NCBI GenBank assembly: GCA_017620055.1
Contig: JAFZRD010000006.1
Span: forward strand, 1 to 14,846
Reading direction: 5' to 3'
Origin: Lachnospiraceae bacterium
GTDB taxonomy: Bacteria; Bacillota_A; Clostridia; Lachnospirales; Lachnospiraceae
Length of the DNA stretch: 14,846 bases
Shown: piece after piece, positions 1-6,369 of the stretch
How the letters are laid out: every line of letters begins with the position of its first letter
Position numbering within the stretch: the first letter of the stretch is position 1
Translations under genes and position numbers: made by a program
Notes under the pieces: generated by a model
Told to the model about the DNA's origin: nothing
What the model saw: the letters and a program-made list of their open reading frames with translations, nothing else
The model's database searches: none

Positions 1-66
1 CTGAGCCGCAACAGAAAAATTCTTGCTTCAAGATTTATACTATCATCTGTAACCGATATTTTCAAC
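1..66. repeat. 66-bp direct repeat, copy 1
   Basis: This stretch is identical over all 66 bases to 1103..1168 and in the same orientation. It starts at the window edge, so the true repeat may extend further left. Its right end lies 2 bases before a hairpin that covers the stop codon of the nuclease/transposase gene. The two copies bracket that gene; the unit from copy start to copy start is 1102 bp. Confidence 0.9.
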
Positions 67-67
67 A

Positions 68-96
68 TGAGAATCAGGGACGGTTCCGGATTCTCA
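68..96. other. 8-bp stem-loop over the nuclease stop codon
   Basis: TGAGAATC (68-75) and GATTCTCA (89-96) form a perfect 8-bp inverted repeat around a 13-base loop with a GGGACGGTTCC core. The right arm contains the TGA stop (96..94) of the minus-strand nuclease gene. No T-run follows on the minus strand, so it is not a classic intrinsic terminator. A short palindromic repeat or an element end are alternatives. Confidence 0.5.
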
Positions 97-963
97 CCCA
101 TAACATCGGGGCCCTTCGTCTCCGGGAACTTGCAGACCATTAGCAGCAAGAACAGCCTCAAGCTCCGCTACTCGTTTCTCCGCCCGCTCAGTCTTGGCAC
201 GTTCTTCCGCACGACCTTCTTCGCGGCCTTCCGCCCGACCTTCTTCTCTGATTTCCCGTTCTATTTCCCAACTCTTCATAAACCTTATCCCCACGTCCTT
301 CCGTGCCTTCGTCTCCCTGACAATGTCGTCAAGTTTCCTGGTCACATCATCGGTTACATTGGCTTCCGTGCTGTCTTTTATGTACTTCAGCAAAAACCTG
401 AGCTTCTTATCAGCCTCTCCCGCTCCTTCGGGTAGCTTCCCATCCACATACAGAAATATCCGCCGTATCCCGTCTTTGTACTCAACATCCGGATGCGTCT
501 TCAGTACGGTCCCCGCCTCATAATACATCGCCTTTCTGCCAAACGGGTCATATGACAGGATGAAGATCGTCACGAGCTCCGGGAGCTTCTCATAATCCGC
601 ACCCCTTCCCAGTTCCTGCACATCAATAAGATCAGCGTAGTACCGACTCCGTTTCGGAAGCGAAGCTCTGTGCGAAACCCGCTTGTCGGGTTCGACATCA
701 TACACACTGATATCGTCTCCCTTATCCTCGGTGACATACGCATCAAGCCTTATACCGTGAGATCTGTCCGACACTCCGGGAACAGCCTTCTGAGCCCTGA
801 ACTGAATATTCCCGATCTTCCGTTTTAGCACAAGGCTCAAGATCATCCGGCACACTTCAATCCCGTTCTTCTCGTCAGCCATTATCTCCTCGAAGAGAAA
901 ATCGTCAATGACGTTCATCTCCTCCAGCGACTTCCTCCGGTATTCTTTTTTGTCAACTTCCAT
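94..963 (-). CDS. Rpn/PD-(D/E)XK nuclease family putative transposase
   Basis: This 289-aa protein resembles the PD-(D/E)XK nuclease family 'transposases' (PDDEXK_2/Rpn-like) common in Lachnospiraceae; family members are thought to cut DNA and promote recombination. The N-terminal part has a family-like opening with DDFLFEEIMAD (20-30). Candidate catalytic acids are D74 (IRLDAYV) and E91 (VYDVEPDK), followed by a Lys/Arg/Tyr-rich stretch (SLPKRSRYYADLID, 101-114). The tail (about 237-270) is charged and predicted helical, with an 8-residue EGRAEGRE-type repeat encoded by a 24-bp repeat, typical of this family. I chose the ATG at 963 because GGAGAG lies 6 bases upstream; an in-frame ATG at 1017 lacks a comparable site. 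The gene sits between two identical 66-bp repeats. The family call is firm; current mobility is an inference. Confidence 0.85.
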   Translation of the reverse strand: MEVDKKEYRRKSLEEMNVIDDFLFEEIMADEKNGIEVCRMILSLVLKRKIGNIQFRAQKAVPGVSDRSHGIRLDAYVTEDKGDDISVYDVEPDKRVSHRASLPKRSRYYADLIDVQELGRGADYEKLPELVTIFILSYDPFGRKAMYYEAGTVLKTHPDVEYKDGIRRIFLYVDGKLPEGAGEADKKLRFLLKYIKDSTEANVTDDVTRKLDDIVRETKARKDVGIRFMKSWEIEREIREEGRAEGREEGRAEERAKTERAEKRVAELEAVLAANGLQVPGDEGPRCYG

Positions 964-1018
964 TCGCGTCTCTCCTTTCGAAATGTACTTCGCAGGAGAA
1001 ATGCTTCTGACAAACACT

Positions 1019-1060
1019 TTTCCTGCTTTGTTATGAATTAGTGGATTTTAAAGCAGGAAA
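1019..1060. promoter_or_regulatory. 11-bp inverted repeat upstream of the nuclease gene
   Basis: TTTCCTGCTTT (1019-1029) and AAAGCAGGAAA (1050-1060) are perfect reverse complements separated by 20 bases. The palindrome lies 56 bp upstream of the nuclease start, and a TAAAAT sequence on the minus strand lies against its distal arm. It could be an operator, an mRNA leader hairpin or a recognition site for the nuclease. The symmetry is seen directly; the role is inferred. Confidence 0.5.
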
Positions 1061-1102
1061 TTTCAGAATCTGATAATTGCAAGAGTTGCATATAAGACGC
1101 GG

Positions 1103-1168
1103 CTGAGCCGCAACAGAAAAATTCTTGCTTCAAGATTTATACTATCATCTGTAACCGATATTTTCAAC
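1103..1168. repeat. 66-bp direct repeat, copy 2
   Basis: Identical to 1..66. Its left edge overlaps a small palindrome, GCGGCT-G-AGCCGC (1099-1111). Its right edge is 26 bases before the start of the small hypothetical gene. One plus-strand reading frame runs open through the whole repeat into that gene but contains no start codon. Confidence 0.9.
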
Positions 1169-1194
1169 TATTCCCTCTTGATATATTCGAACGT

Positions 1195-1545
1195 ATGTTC
1201 TATAATGCTGTCACAGGGGAGAATTCTTATGGGTATGTCATGAGTTCAGACGGAAACATAAACAAAAGCATAGATATGATCTGCCAGCACAAGGCAGACG
1301 GGACGATAATCCCGATGAAGATACGTATGCTCGATGAAGATGGGGCCTATCAGGAATATAAGATCAGGGCTTACAAAGATCTGACCTACAGGGGAAATGT
1401 TTTTGAGATGCCGGACGTCGGCAAGGTCCACTCCCAGGGCATATATCCTTTCGAATGTAAGATCGAATGCTTTGGCCAAGTGCGCGTTATAAAACTCTTC
1501 TACAACAGCTACGATCACACGTGGAAGCTTTCTTCAAAACATTAA
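1195..1545 (+). CDS. Small hypothetical protein, possibly 5'-truncated
   Basis: This 116-aa protein resembles small Clostridia proteins of unknown function with a body around 'CQHKADGTIIPMKIRMLDEDG' and an end such as 'FECKIECFGQVRVIKLFYNS'. The pattern suggests a compact, soluble beta-rich domain, with no signal peptide or membrane segment. The ATG at 1195 is the first start codon in the frame, but no Shine-Dalgarno sequence precedes it. The frame is open upstream to about 1095, across the 66-bp repeat. I infer that the original 5' end may have been replaced when the repeat unit arrived, or that translation is weak. Its stop overlaps, tail to tail, the stop of a minus-strand lipoprotein-leader remnant. 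Function is unknown. Confidence 0.6.
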   Translation: MFYNAVTGENSYGYVMSSDGNINKSIDMICQHKADGTIIPMKIRMLDEDGAYQEYKIRAYKDLTYRGNVFEMPDVGKVHSQGIYPFECKIECFGQVRVIKLFYNSYDHTWKLSSKH

Positions 1546-1622
1546 CAGGGCAGGACATTTTTATCCGGCCCTGTCAGGCCGAAAATCACACAGCACACGA
1601 TCGATAACAACATCTTTTTCAT
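1542..1622 (-). pseudogene. 26-codon lipoprotein signal-peptide remnant or small ORF
   Basis: A minus-strand frame of 26 codons starts 8 bases after the stop of the 625-aa lipoprotein gene. It encodes MKK, a hydrophobic core (MLLSIVCCVIFGL) and then TGPDKN. This is the layout of a lipoprotein leader (LTGC-polar), except that the expected lipobox Cys is Pro. The frame stops 8 residues later. No good ribosome site lies at proper spacing: the nearest GGAGGA is about 18 bases upstream. It is most simply the decayed 5' end of a lost lipoprotein gene; a real small membrane peptide is possible. Confidence 0.4.
1546..1581. terminator. Weak stem-loops between convergent genes
   Basis: Two overlapping alternatives are visible: ACAGGGC (1545-1551) with GCCCTGT (1568-1574), and CGGCC (1566-1570) with GGCCG (1577-1581). 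They lie just past the plus-strand gene stop and downstream of the minus-strand lipoprotein gene. A short T-run (1558-1562) sits inside the first loop rather than after the stem, so terminator function is doubtful. Confidence 0.25.
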
Positions 1623-1630
1623 AGCCGGTC

Positions 1631-3508
1631 TCAAAACTCATCCTCCGTTATCTTCCCTTTGGCAAACTGCCCGGTTTTGCTGTCGTATATCAGTTCGGTC
1701 CGAAGATATGCGTGGCCGTTATCAAAATTATCCGTGAGGGTATAGAACTCTCCGGGCTTGTCCTTATCCTGATAGAATCCTTCCGTGTTCATGGAAACAT
1801 CAAGCTCATAGGGCTTGCCGTCTTTAACGCTGAAGATGAACGTTGTCCAGCCGCTGCCGTATCCGCCGCAGTCGCCGTAGAAGAATCCTTTGTTCTCTTT
1901 GGCCCAGTCCATGTAAAAGCCGTCGGTCTCCGTATATAATGACAGTCCTCTGAAATCATCCCGCATAAGCTCCGTCTTTCCTTCGGAGGAGATGAACCAT
2001 ATTTTCTCCGGCAGATATCCTCCGAATTCATCGTCCCCTCCCAGGACGACGAAAGCCTCATCTGCTCCGTCACCGTCGTAATCGCGGCATTCGATAACGC
2101 AGACGCGGCCGCCGAGATCACCGGCTATTTTAGCCGCATCATCTTTTGACAGACCGGCGGGCTTAGTTGATCCGGCAGGTGATTTTCCGGAGGATCTTCC
2201 GTCTTTGTCCGGCAGCTCGCTGATCTTCATACTCGCGTCCGTTGAAACGGTGAGTATCTCGGCAGGATAATCTCCCTCTTCATCACCGCCGTGATCCGAG
2301 TATACTCTTATCGCGGACATATCAACCGGCACCAGCCATCCGCTTGCCAGCTCGGCGTAATTCTTATATTCGGGATATGCATACACGGTATCAACACTCT
2401 TGACAAAATCGTCCTCAAGAGAGAACGAATTCCATATCGATTCGGCTTCCTCATAATGATGTGTCACAAGCACCGTCTTATTGTCCTTGTGCATCAGATA
2501 GGCTCTGCAGTGGCTCCACGGCATTTCATTCGCCGGGCATATCTCATCGGAATTGAAATACCTGCCGTTATACTTGACCCCGATCCCGGAATAAATATAG
2601 TCATCTCCGTGATATCCCGAATCCCGATACCAGTAGATCTCATCCATTGTCCCGTCGTCATTGCCGTCGAAATACGATACGCTGCTGTAACTTTCCGGTA
2701 TCCGCATGATCCATTCATCCGGGGCATTGTTTACAAACTCTTTATTAAAAATCACACCGGCCTTGTCTTCGGCAAACAATACCGTGGCACTTGCGTGACC
2801 GATGAGCGCATTGACATTTTCAAACCAGAATGTTACACCCTGAGGATCAAGCACCCAGCCGTATCTGCCGTCATTCAGGCACTCGCTTATCGCAGATGCG
2901 GCATCAAAGTCGGCGATATCAAGATCGAATTCCCCGGCCATTATCCTCATGTCATCCATGACTTTATTATGGAGTTTTTCGGAAAGATTCTCATAGAAAG
3001 CCTTCTCATCATCTATCACATCCGACAGCTTGAGTTCCTCTCCGCTGTCTATGCGAAATGAATGCCCGCGGATCTCTACGTAATCCACTTCTCCTTCGGA
3101 CTCGCGGTATTCATACACAAAGGAGAGGATCTTTGAATCCGCCCTTCGCACACATACGTTATGAACCACCTCTTCCATTCCCGTATCATATGCCGATGCA
3201 ACGAACTTATCATTTAACGCTTCAAGCTGCCTGGAAAGCTCTTTATACGAACCGTCCTCATCTATGATATGGATCATTTCACAATCGACATCCCCCGGGG
3301 AGGAGATACAATACTCCGGTACCGAAGCGTGTTTCTTTCTCTCTTTTTTCTTCTTCTCCTTTTTGGACGAAGCCTTATCGTCCTTTTCCTTTGTCTCGTT
3401 CTCTTCCGCCTTTACCGGGGCGGTGGTTTCTGCAGCGCCACCCTTCCCGCAGCCCGCAATGAGCATGGCGCCGATCAGAATGATCAATATACTTTGTATC
3501 TTTCTCAT
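1631..3508 (-). CDS. Lipoprotein with RsiV/DUF3298-like domain and Asp-rich repeats
   Basis: This 625-aa protein starts with a lipoprotein signal peptide; LIAGC (16-20) puts the lipidated Cys at C20, so it should be anchored on the outer face of the membrane. A Lys/Glu-rich linker (33-60) follows. Residues about 80-260 match the DUF4163/DUF3298 (RsiV/PdaC-type) pattern, with 'ILSFVYEYR' and 'GEELKLSDVIDD'. Farther on are two Asp-rich, possibly Ca-binding loops: DGNDDGTMD (281-289) and DYDGDGADE (476-484, FG-GAP/VCBS-like). The rest is unassigned and beta-rich. ATG 3508 has GGAG 10 bases upstream. It lies 90 bp after the DUF6273 lipoprotein gene and may share its transcript. Ligand and role are unknown; the RsiV likeness suggests surface sensing, but no anti-sigma region is present. 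Confidence 0.75.
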   Translation of the reverse strand: MRKIQSILIILIGAMLIAGCGKGGAAETTAPVKAEENETKEKDDKASSKKEKKKKERKKHASVPEYCISSPGDVDCEMIHIIDEDGSYKELSRQLEALNDKFVASAYDTGMEEVVHNVCVRRADSKILSFVYEYRESEGEVDYVEIRGHSFRIDSGEELKLSDVIDDEKAFYENLSEKLHNKVMDDMRIMAGEFDLDIADFDAASAISECLNDGRYGWVLDPQGVTFWFENVNALIGHASATVLFAEDKAGVIFNKEFVNNAPDEWIMRIPESYSSVSYFDGNDDGTMDEIYWYRDSGYHGDDYIYSGIGVKYNGRYFNSDEICPANEMPWSHCRAYLMHKDNKTVLVTHHYEEAESIWNSFSLEDDFVKSVDTVYAYPEYKNYAELASGWLVPVDMSAIRVYSDHGGDEEGDYPAEILTVSTDASMKISELPDKDGRSSGKSPAGSTKPAGLSKDDAAKIAGDLGGRVCVIECRDYDGDGADEAFVVLGGDDEFGGYLPEKIWFISSEGKTELMRDDFRGLSLYTETDGFYMDWAKENKGFFYGDCGGYGSGWTTFIFSVKDGKPYELDVSMNTEGFYQDKDKPGEFYTLTDNFDNGHAYLRTELIYDSKTGQFAKGKITEDEF

Positions 3509-3509
3509 A

Positions 3510-3593
3510 TTATCTCAACTCCGAATCCGTATCTCCCTCATCCTCCCAAAGGTTTGCGATGAGCTCACCGTTGATAGTCTCCTGACTGTGGAA
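3510..3593 (-). pseudogene. Orphan C-terminal coding tail without a start codon
   Basis: Between the two lipoprotein genes a 27-codon frame reads ...INGELIANLWEDEGDTDSELR and ends in TAA one base before the ATG of the 625-aa lipoprotein. The composition looks like a real protein end, and the spacing is what a translationally coupled upstream gene would leave. There is no ATG or GTG, and only a near-terminal TTG, in the frame, and a stop lies immediately upstream. I infer it is the 3' stub of a deleted gene. Chance cannot be excluded for 27 codons. Confidence 0.3.
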
Positions 3594-3598
3594 TCACA

Positions 3599-4798
3599 TC
3601 AGTATCTGACCCGTATCGCGGGTCGGACCCCTGAAGAGTACTCAACACCTCTTCCCATCAGATTTGCGGCTCTTCCGAGGATATATACCGCATCGTTCTG
3701 ATTCTTTCCGGGTGAGCGAAGCCACCAGTCGATACCGCATCCCCTTATATCATCACTGACGGTATTTGATTCGGTATATGAGAACAGATATACCTTGTCA
3801 TCCGTGTCATTTCCGCAGTCCGTTTCATACGTGGAATCACCTTCGGTGAACATGCAGTGTGTGGTCACTATCGAAGCTTTCTCCCCGTCTGTAAATTTAC
3901 TGTCATAGAAATCCTCATTAAGCCACTTGCGAAGAGAACAGTTTTCCCATGTGATATCCGTTTTGGTGTCATTGTACGGCCTCTCGGCAACCGGCCCCTG
4001 ACAAAGCAGCGTGCAGATACCGTCCGTTTTGTCCGCCACAAACCATGTGTATCTGCCGAACGGGACCACATCACCGACCTGTGAACCGGATATCGCCGCC
4101 AGCTCGGCCTCTTCCTCCGCGGGAGTTCTGTTCGCGGTTGTCGGAACCGTGTTATCCGCAAACTTCAGATTCAATGCGGGACGAACTGCGCCGAATTCAT
4201 TGCCCGCAATATCTCCGACAGGATCGATCCTGTTTTTATGATCAATGTTGTTACCGACATATGCCGCGTAGTCTTTATTCGCCCCGGGCGATCTCAGCCA
4301 CCACCACTGGTTATCCATATCGTACCAGTAGCCGCATCTTAGCACCTTGTCATCAAGGGCGTTCGCCTCATCAACGCTTAACAGAAATATATGATCATCC
4401 GTATCATTTCCTCCGGGAGTGCCGTACTCCGCATTGTCGGGATTGACATTGTGTGTCAGGGCTATAAGTGATTTTTCCTCTTCCGTGAACGTGTTGTAGA
4501 ACTTTTCATTGAGCCAGGCCCTCACGGAGGATTCTTCCCACGTACCGTTCGTATTAAAACCGGCCTCGTCATAATCCATCTTTACCACAGGCTTCTCGGA
4601 TAAAAGCGTGCAGCCCGTTTCCGTTTTTGCTGTAACGTACCACCTGATATCGCCGAATACAACGATATCTCCAACGGATGCATCCGCCAGCCCCACCGCA
4701 TCCCGGGCGACTTCGCGGGGTTTGGCACTGCAACCGGATATGAAAAAAGCAAGTCCGAGCACGGCAGCTGCCGAAACAACAAGTAACATTCTACTCAC
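3599..4798 (-). CDS. Tandem DUF6273 lipoprotein
   Basis: This 399-aa protein has a lipobox FISGC (19-23), so it is probably lipidated at C23 and displayed outside the membrane. It contains two copies of the same domain, about 42-212 and 240-399. Each runs GD-V-FG...W-V...CTLL, then W--SS/CS-LR/RAWLNE-FY, then GNDTDD--FL/YLFS, then WWLRSPG and AVRPAL/GVRPAI. This is the DUF6273 signature; its function is not established, and the C-terminal WWLRSPG...RPA pattern recalls FGE/C-type-lectin-like folds. The start is GTG at 4798: GGAGGA (4811..4806) is spaced properly for it and lies within the last codons of thiN. Only 3 bp separate it from thiN, so the genes are coupled. Confidence 0.8.
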   Translation of the reverse strand: MSRMLLVVSAAAVLGLAFFISGCSAKPREVARDAVGLADASVGDIVVFGDIRWYVTAKTETGCTLLSEKPVVKMDYDEAGFNTNGTWEESSVRAWLNEKFYNTFTEEEKSLIALTHNVNPDNAEYGTPGGNDTDDHIFLLSVDEANALDDKVLRCGYWYDMDNQWWWLRSPGANKDYAAYVGNNIDHKNRIDPVGDIAGNEFGAVRPALNLKFADNTVPTTANRTPAEEEAELAAISGSQVGDVVPFGRYTWFVADKTDGICTLLCQGPVAERPYNDTKTDITWENCSLRKWLNEDFYDSKFTDGEKASIVTTHCMFTEGDSTYETDCGNDTDDKVYLFSYTESNTVSDDIRGCGIDWWLRSPGKNQNDAVYILGRAANLMGRGVEYSSGVRPAIRVRY

Positions 4799-4801
4799 GA
4801 G

Positions 4802-5437
4802 TCAGTCCTCCGATTCAAATATATAAATACATTCTCCGCACTCAATGACGGCTTTTTCATCAACTATCTCATTACTTATTCCTAGAGAAGATCTTCTTTC
4901 AAGGGTGATATCCTCTCCGCTGTATTTAAATCCGCTGAGCGATACATTGACCGCGGAATCACCGTAAGGGATCAGCGAAACATACCGGTATCTGCTCTTT
5001 TCAAGGATCACCCGGCCCTCGATGAGCCTGATGCGGTTGTTCTTATCATAGAGCATGGCTTCCCTGCCGTTATCGTGGATGAGTTTGAGCAGATATATAG
5101 CCGAAAAGGTCTGATCAAGCCTCGTTCCCGTTGCTCCCAGTATATGGATCGTTCCGCCCGTGATTTTCAGCGCACGCCTGATCGCGTATTCAAGGTCGGT
5201 TTCGTCTTTATCGGGGTTCAGTTTCACAACTTCACCTGCGGATCCGTGTATTCTCTCAAGTTCAGCTTCCGTAACAGAGTCAAAATCACCTGCGGCCAGG
5301 TCAATGTCATATCCGTTGTCGGCAAGGTTAAGCGCTCCCCTGTCGGCGCCGATCAGATATGAACCATTCAATATATCCCTGAAAGCGGGCAGGTCACATA
5401 CACCTCCCGCAACTATAACGATATCTTTCATTATCAT
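4802..5437 (-). CDS. thiN: Thiamine pyrophosphokinase
   Basis: This 211-aa enzyme should transfer pyrophosphate from ATP to thiamine to form thiamine diphosphate in the cytoplasm. The family motifs appear in order: GADRGA (30-35), GDFDS (50-54), DKDETD (76-81), GATGTRLDQ (101-109) and, in the C-terminal thiamine-binding domain, SLGISNE (184-190). Length is normal for bacterial ThiN. The glycine-loop motif usually ends RLDH; here it is RLDQ (Q109). The start is ATG 5437 (MIMKD), with AGGG a few bases upstream; an ATG two codons later is a possible alternative. It follows the HD hydrolase gene by 13 bp and precedes the DUF6273 gene by 3 bp, so all three are probably cotranscribed. No TPP riboswitch is visible upstream. 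Confidence 0.92.
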   Translation of the reverse strand: MIMKDIVIVAGGVCDLPAFRDILNGSYLIGADRGALNLADNGYDIDLAAGDFDSVTEAELERIHGSAGEVVKLNPDKDETDLEYAIRRALKITGGTIHILGATGTRLDQTFSAIYLLKLIHDNGREAMLYDKNNRIRLIEGRVILEKSRYRYVSLIPYGDSAVNVSLSGFKYSGEDITLERRSSLGISNEIVDEKAVIECGECIYIFESED

Positions 5438-5450
5438 CGCACCCTGTCAC

Positions 5451-6065
5451 TTATGCCCTTAACCATCCTTTTTCAATCGCATTGTCAAGATTGTCGGATA
5501 TCCATTCATAAACTTCCGGCATAAACTCTTTGATGATCGCCATTCGTTTTTCAACGGCTGCGCGGTCTGTTCCGCCTTCCACCCAGGTGTGACCGTCAGT
5601 CAGTGTATTATGTAGAAACGGCTGCAGACGGTCCATACATGCGGCGTATTTTGCGTCCGGCGTCTCCATCGCATCAAATTCTTTCCACAACCTGCGGATC
5701 ATTTCTCCCTGTTCATCCGGCAGCTGCCCGAAAAGCCGGTCGGCAGCCTCCGCCTCGCGCTCTTCTTTATCTTCGTTGCCCTTCACATCATAGGCAAATG
5801 TATCCCCCGCGTATATTTCAACAAGATCATGAACTATGCACATCTCAACCGCACGGGACACATTGACTCTTTCGACGGCGTATTCTTCAAACAGCAACGC
5901 CATGACAGCGATATGCCAGGAATGCTCCGCATCGTTTTCTCTCCGGCTCCGATCGATCAAAAGGGTTCGCCGGAGGATCCCTGTCATCCTGTCAATCTCC
6001 GCCGTAAACTTAAGCTGCTGATCCAGCCGGATCTTTCCGCTGGAAACCAGATCATCGATGCCCAT
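5451..6065 (-). CDS. HD-domain phosphohydrolase (HD_3, YfbR-like)
   Basis: This 204-aa soluble protein belongs to the HD_3 group, which includes YfbR-type deoxynucleoside 5'-monophosphatases. Metal-binding residues are visible: H48 in NDAEHSWH (44-51), the H79-D80 pair in IVHDLVEIYAGDT (77-89), and D145 in CMDRLQP. E84 and D88 in EIYAGD are also typical. The substrate is probably a nucleotide or another small phosphoester; the exact one cannot be told from sequence. ATG 6065 has AAGGAG about 10 bases upstream. It is the first gene of an operon with thiN 13 bp downstream, and it diverges from the 68-aa protein gene across a 97-bp region carrying an inverted repeat. Confidence 0.85.
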   Translation of the reverse strand: MGIDDLVSSGKIRLDQQLKFTAEIDRMTGILRRTLLIDRSRRENDAEHSWHIAVMALLFEEYAVERVNVSRAVEMCIVHDLVEIYAGDTFAYDVKGNEDKEEREAEAADRLFGQLPDEQGEMIRRLWKEFDAMETPDAKYAACMDRLQPFLHNTLTDGHTWVEGGTDRAAVEKRMAIIKEFMPEVYEWISDNLDNAIEKGWLRA

Positions 6066-6099
6066 TTTATACTCACTCCTTCATCAAAGTTTTATTCAT

Positions 6100-6135
6100 T
6101 GACTATATGGCAAACAAATGAGAAAATAATAGTCA
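6100..6135. promoter_or_regulatory. Inverted repeat in a divergent promoter region
   Basis: TGACTAT (6100-6106) and ATAGTCA (6129-6135) are perfect reverse complements, with centres 29 bp apart, about three helical turns. They lie midway between two divergent genes. The left arm overlaps a -35-like TTGACT (6099-6104) for the plus-strand gene. On the minus strand TTGTTT-17-TAAAAC is a candidate promoter for the HD operon. The symmetry is seen; an operator role is inferred. Confidence 0.45.
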
Positions 6136-6162
6136 GTTCAAAAAACGAAAAGGACCGGAATT

Positions 6163-6369
6163 ATGGATGCTAACGGTTTAGATCCCGAACAGCAGGCACT
6201 GCTTGCAAGCATAATGGGTAAATCTCCTCAGGCAGGCGGGGGGGCTGCGTTTACAGCCGCCAAGGTTTCTCCTGCCCCGGCACCGGCTGCCGCCGCACCT
6301 GTCGGCGGTGATCCCGGAAGAATGCTCTCACAGGAAGAGATAGATGCCCTTATTGCCTCTATGACTTGA
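6163..6369 (+). CDS. 68-aa protein with a FliM/FliN-type EIDAL motif
   Basis: This is a short, mostly disordered protein. A helix-like N-terminus (LDPEQQALLASIMGK, 6-20) is followed by an Ala/Pro/Gly-rich linker (22-52) and a C-terminal LSQEEIDALIASM (55-67). That last segment closely matches the N-terminal motif of flagellar switch proteins FliM and FliN/FliY (LSQ-EIDALL), which in FliM binds phosphorylated CheY. No switch-protein core follows. The start is well supported: AAGGA lies 8 bases before ATG 6163. A run of seven G (6238-6244) lies in the linker. The 3' end overlaps the CPBP protease gene by 11 bp, tail to tail. I infer a decoy or adaptor for a CheY-like receiver; an unrelated acidic helix is also possible. 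Confidence 0.7.
   Translation: MDANGLDPEQQALLASIMGKSPQAGGGAAFTAAKVSPAPAPAAAAPVGGDPGRMLSQEEIDALIASMT

Noticed and set aside
2291..3061. A 256-codon open frame on the plus strand.
   Set aside because: It is the antisense shadow of the 625-aa lipoprotein gene, which has a lipobox, domains and a ribosome site.
3515..3541. An 8-codon upstream ORF (ATG AGG GAG ...) before the 625-aa lipoprotein.
   Set aside because: GGGAGG directly abuts its ATG with no spacing, so initiation is unlikely; no other support.
5438..5460. TPP riboswitch in front of thiN.
   Set aside because: Only 13 bases separate thiN from the upstream gene, and no THI-box sequence is visible before the operon.
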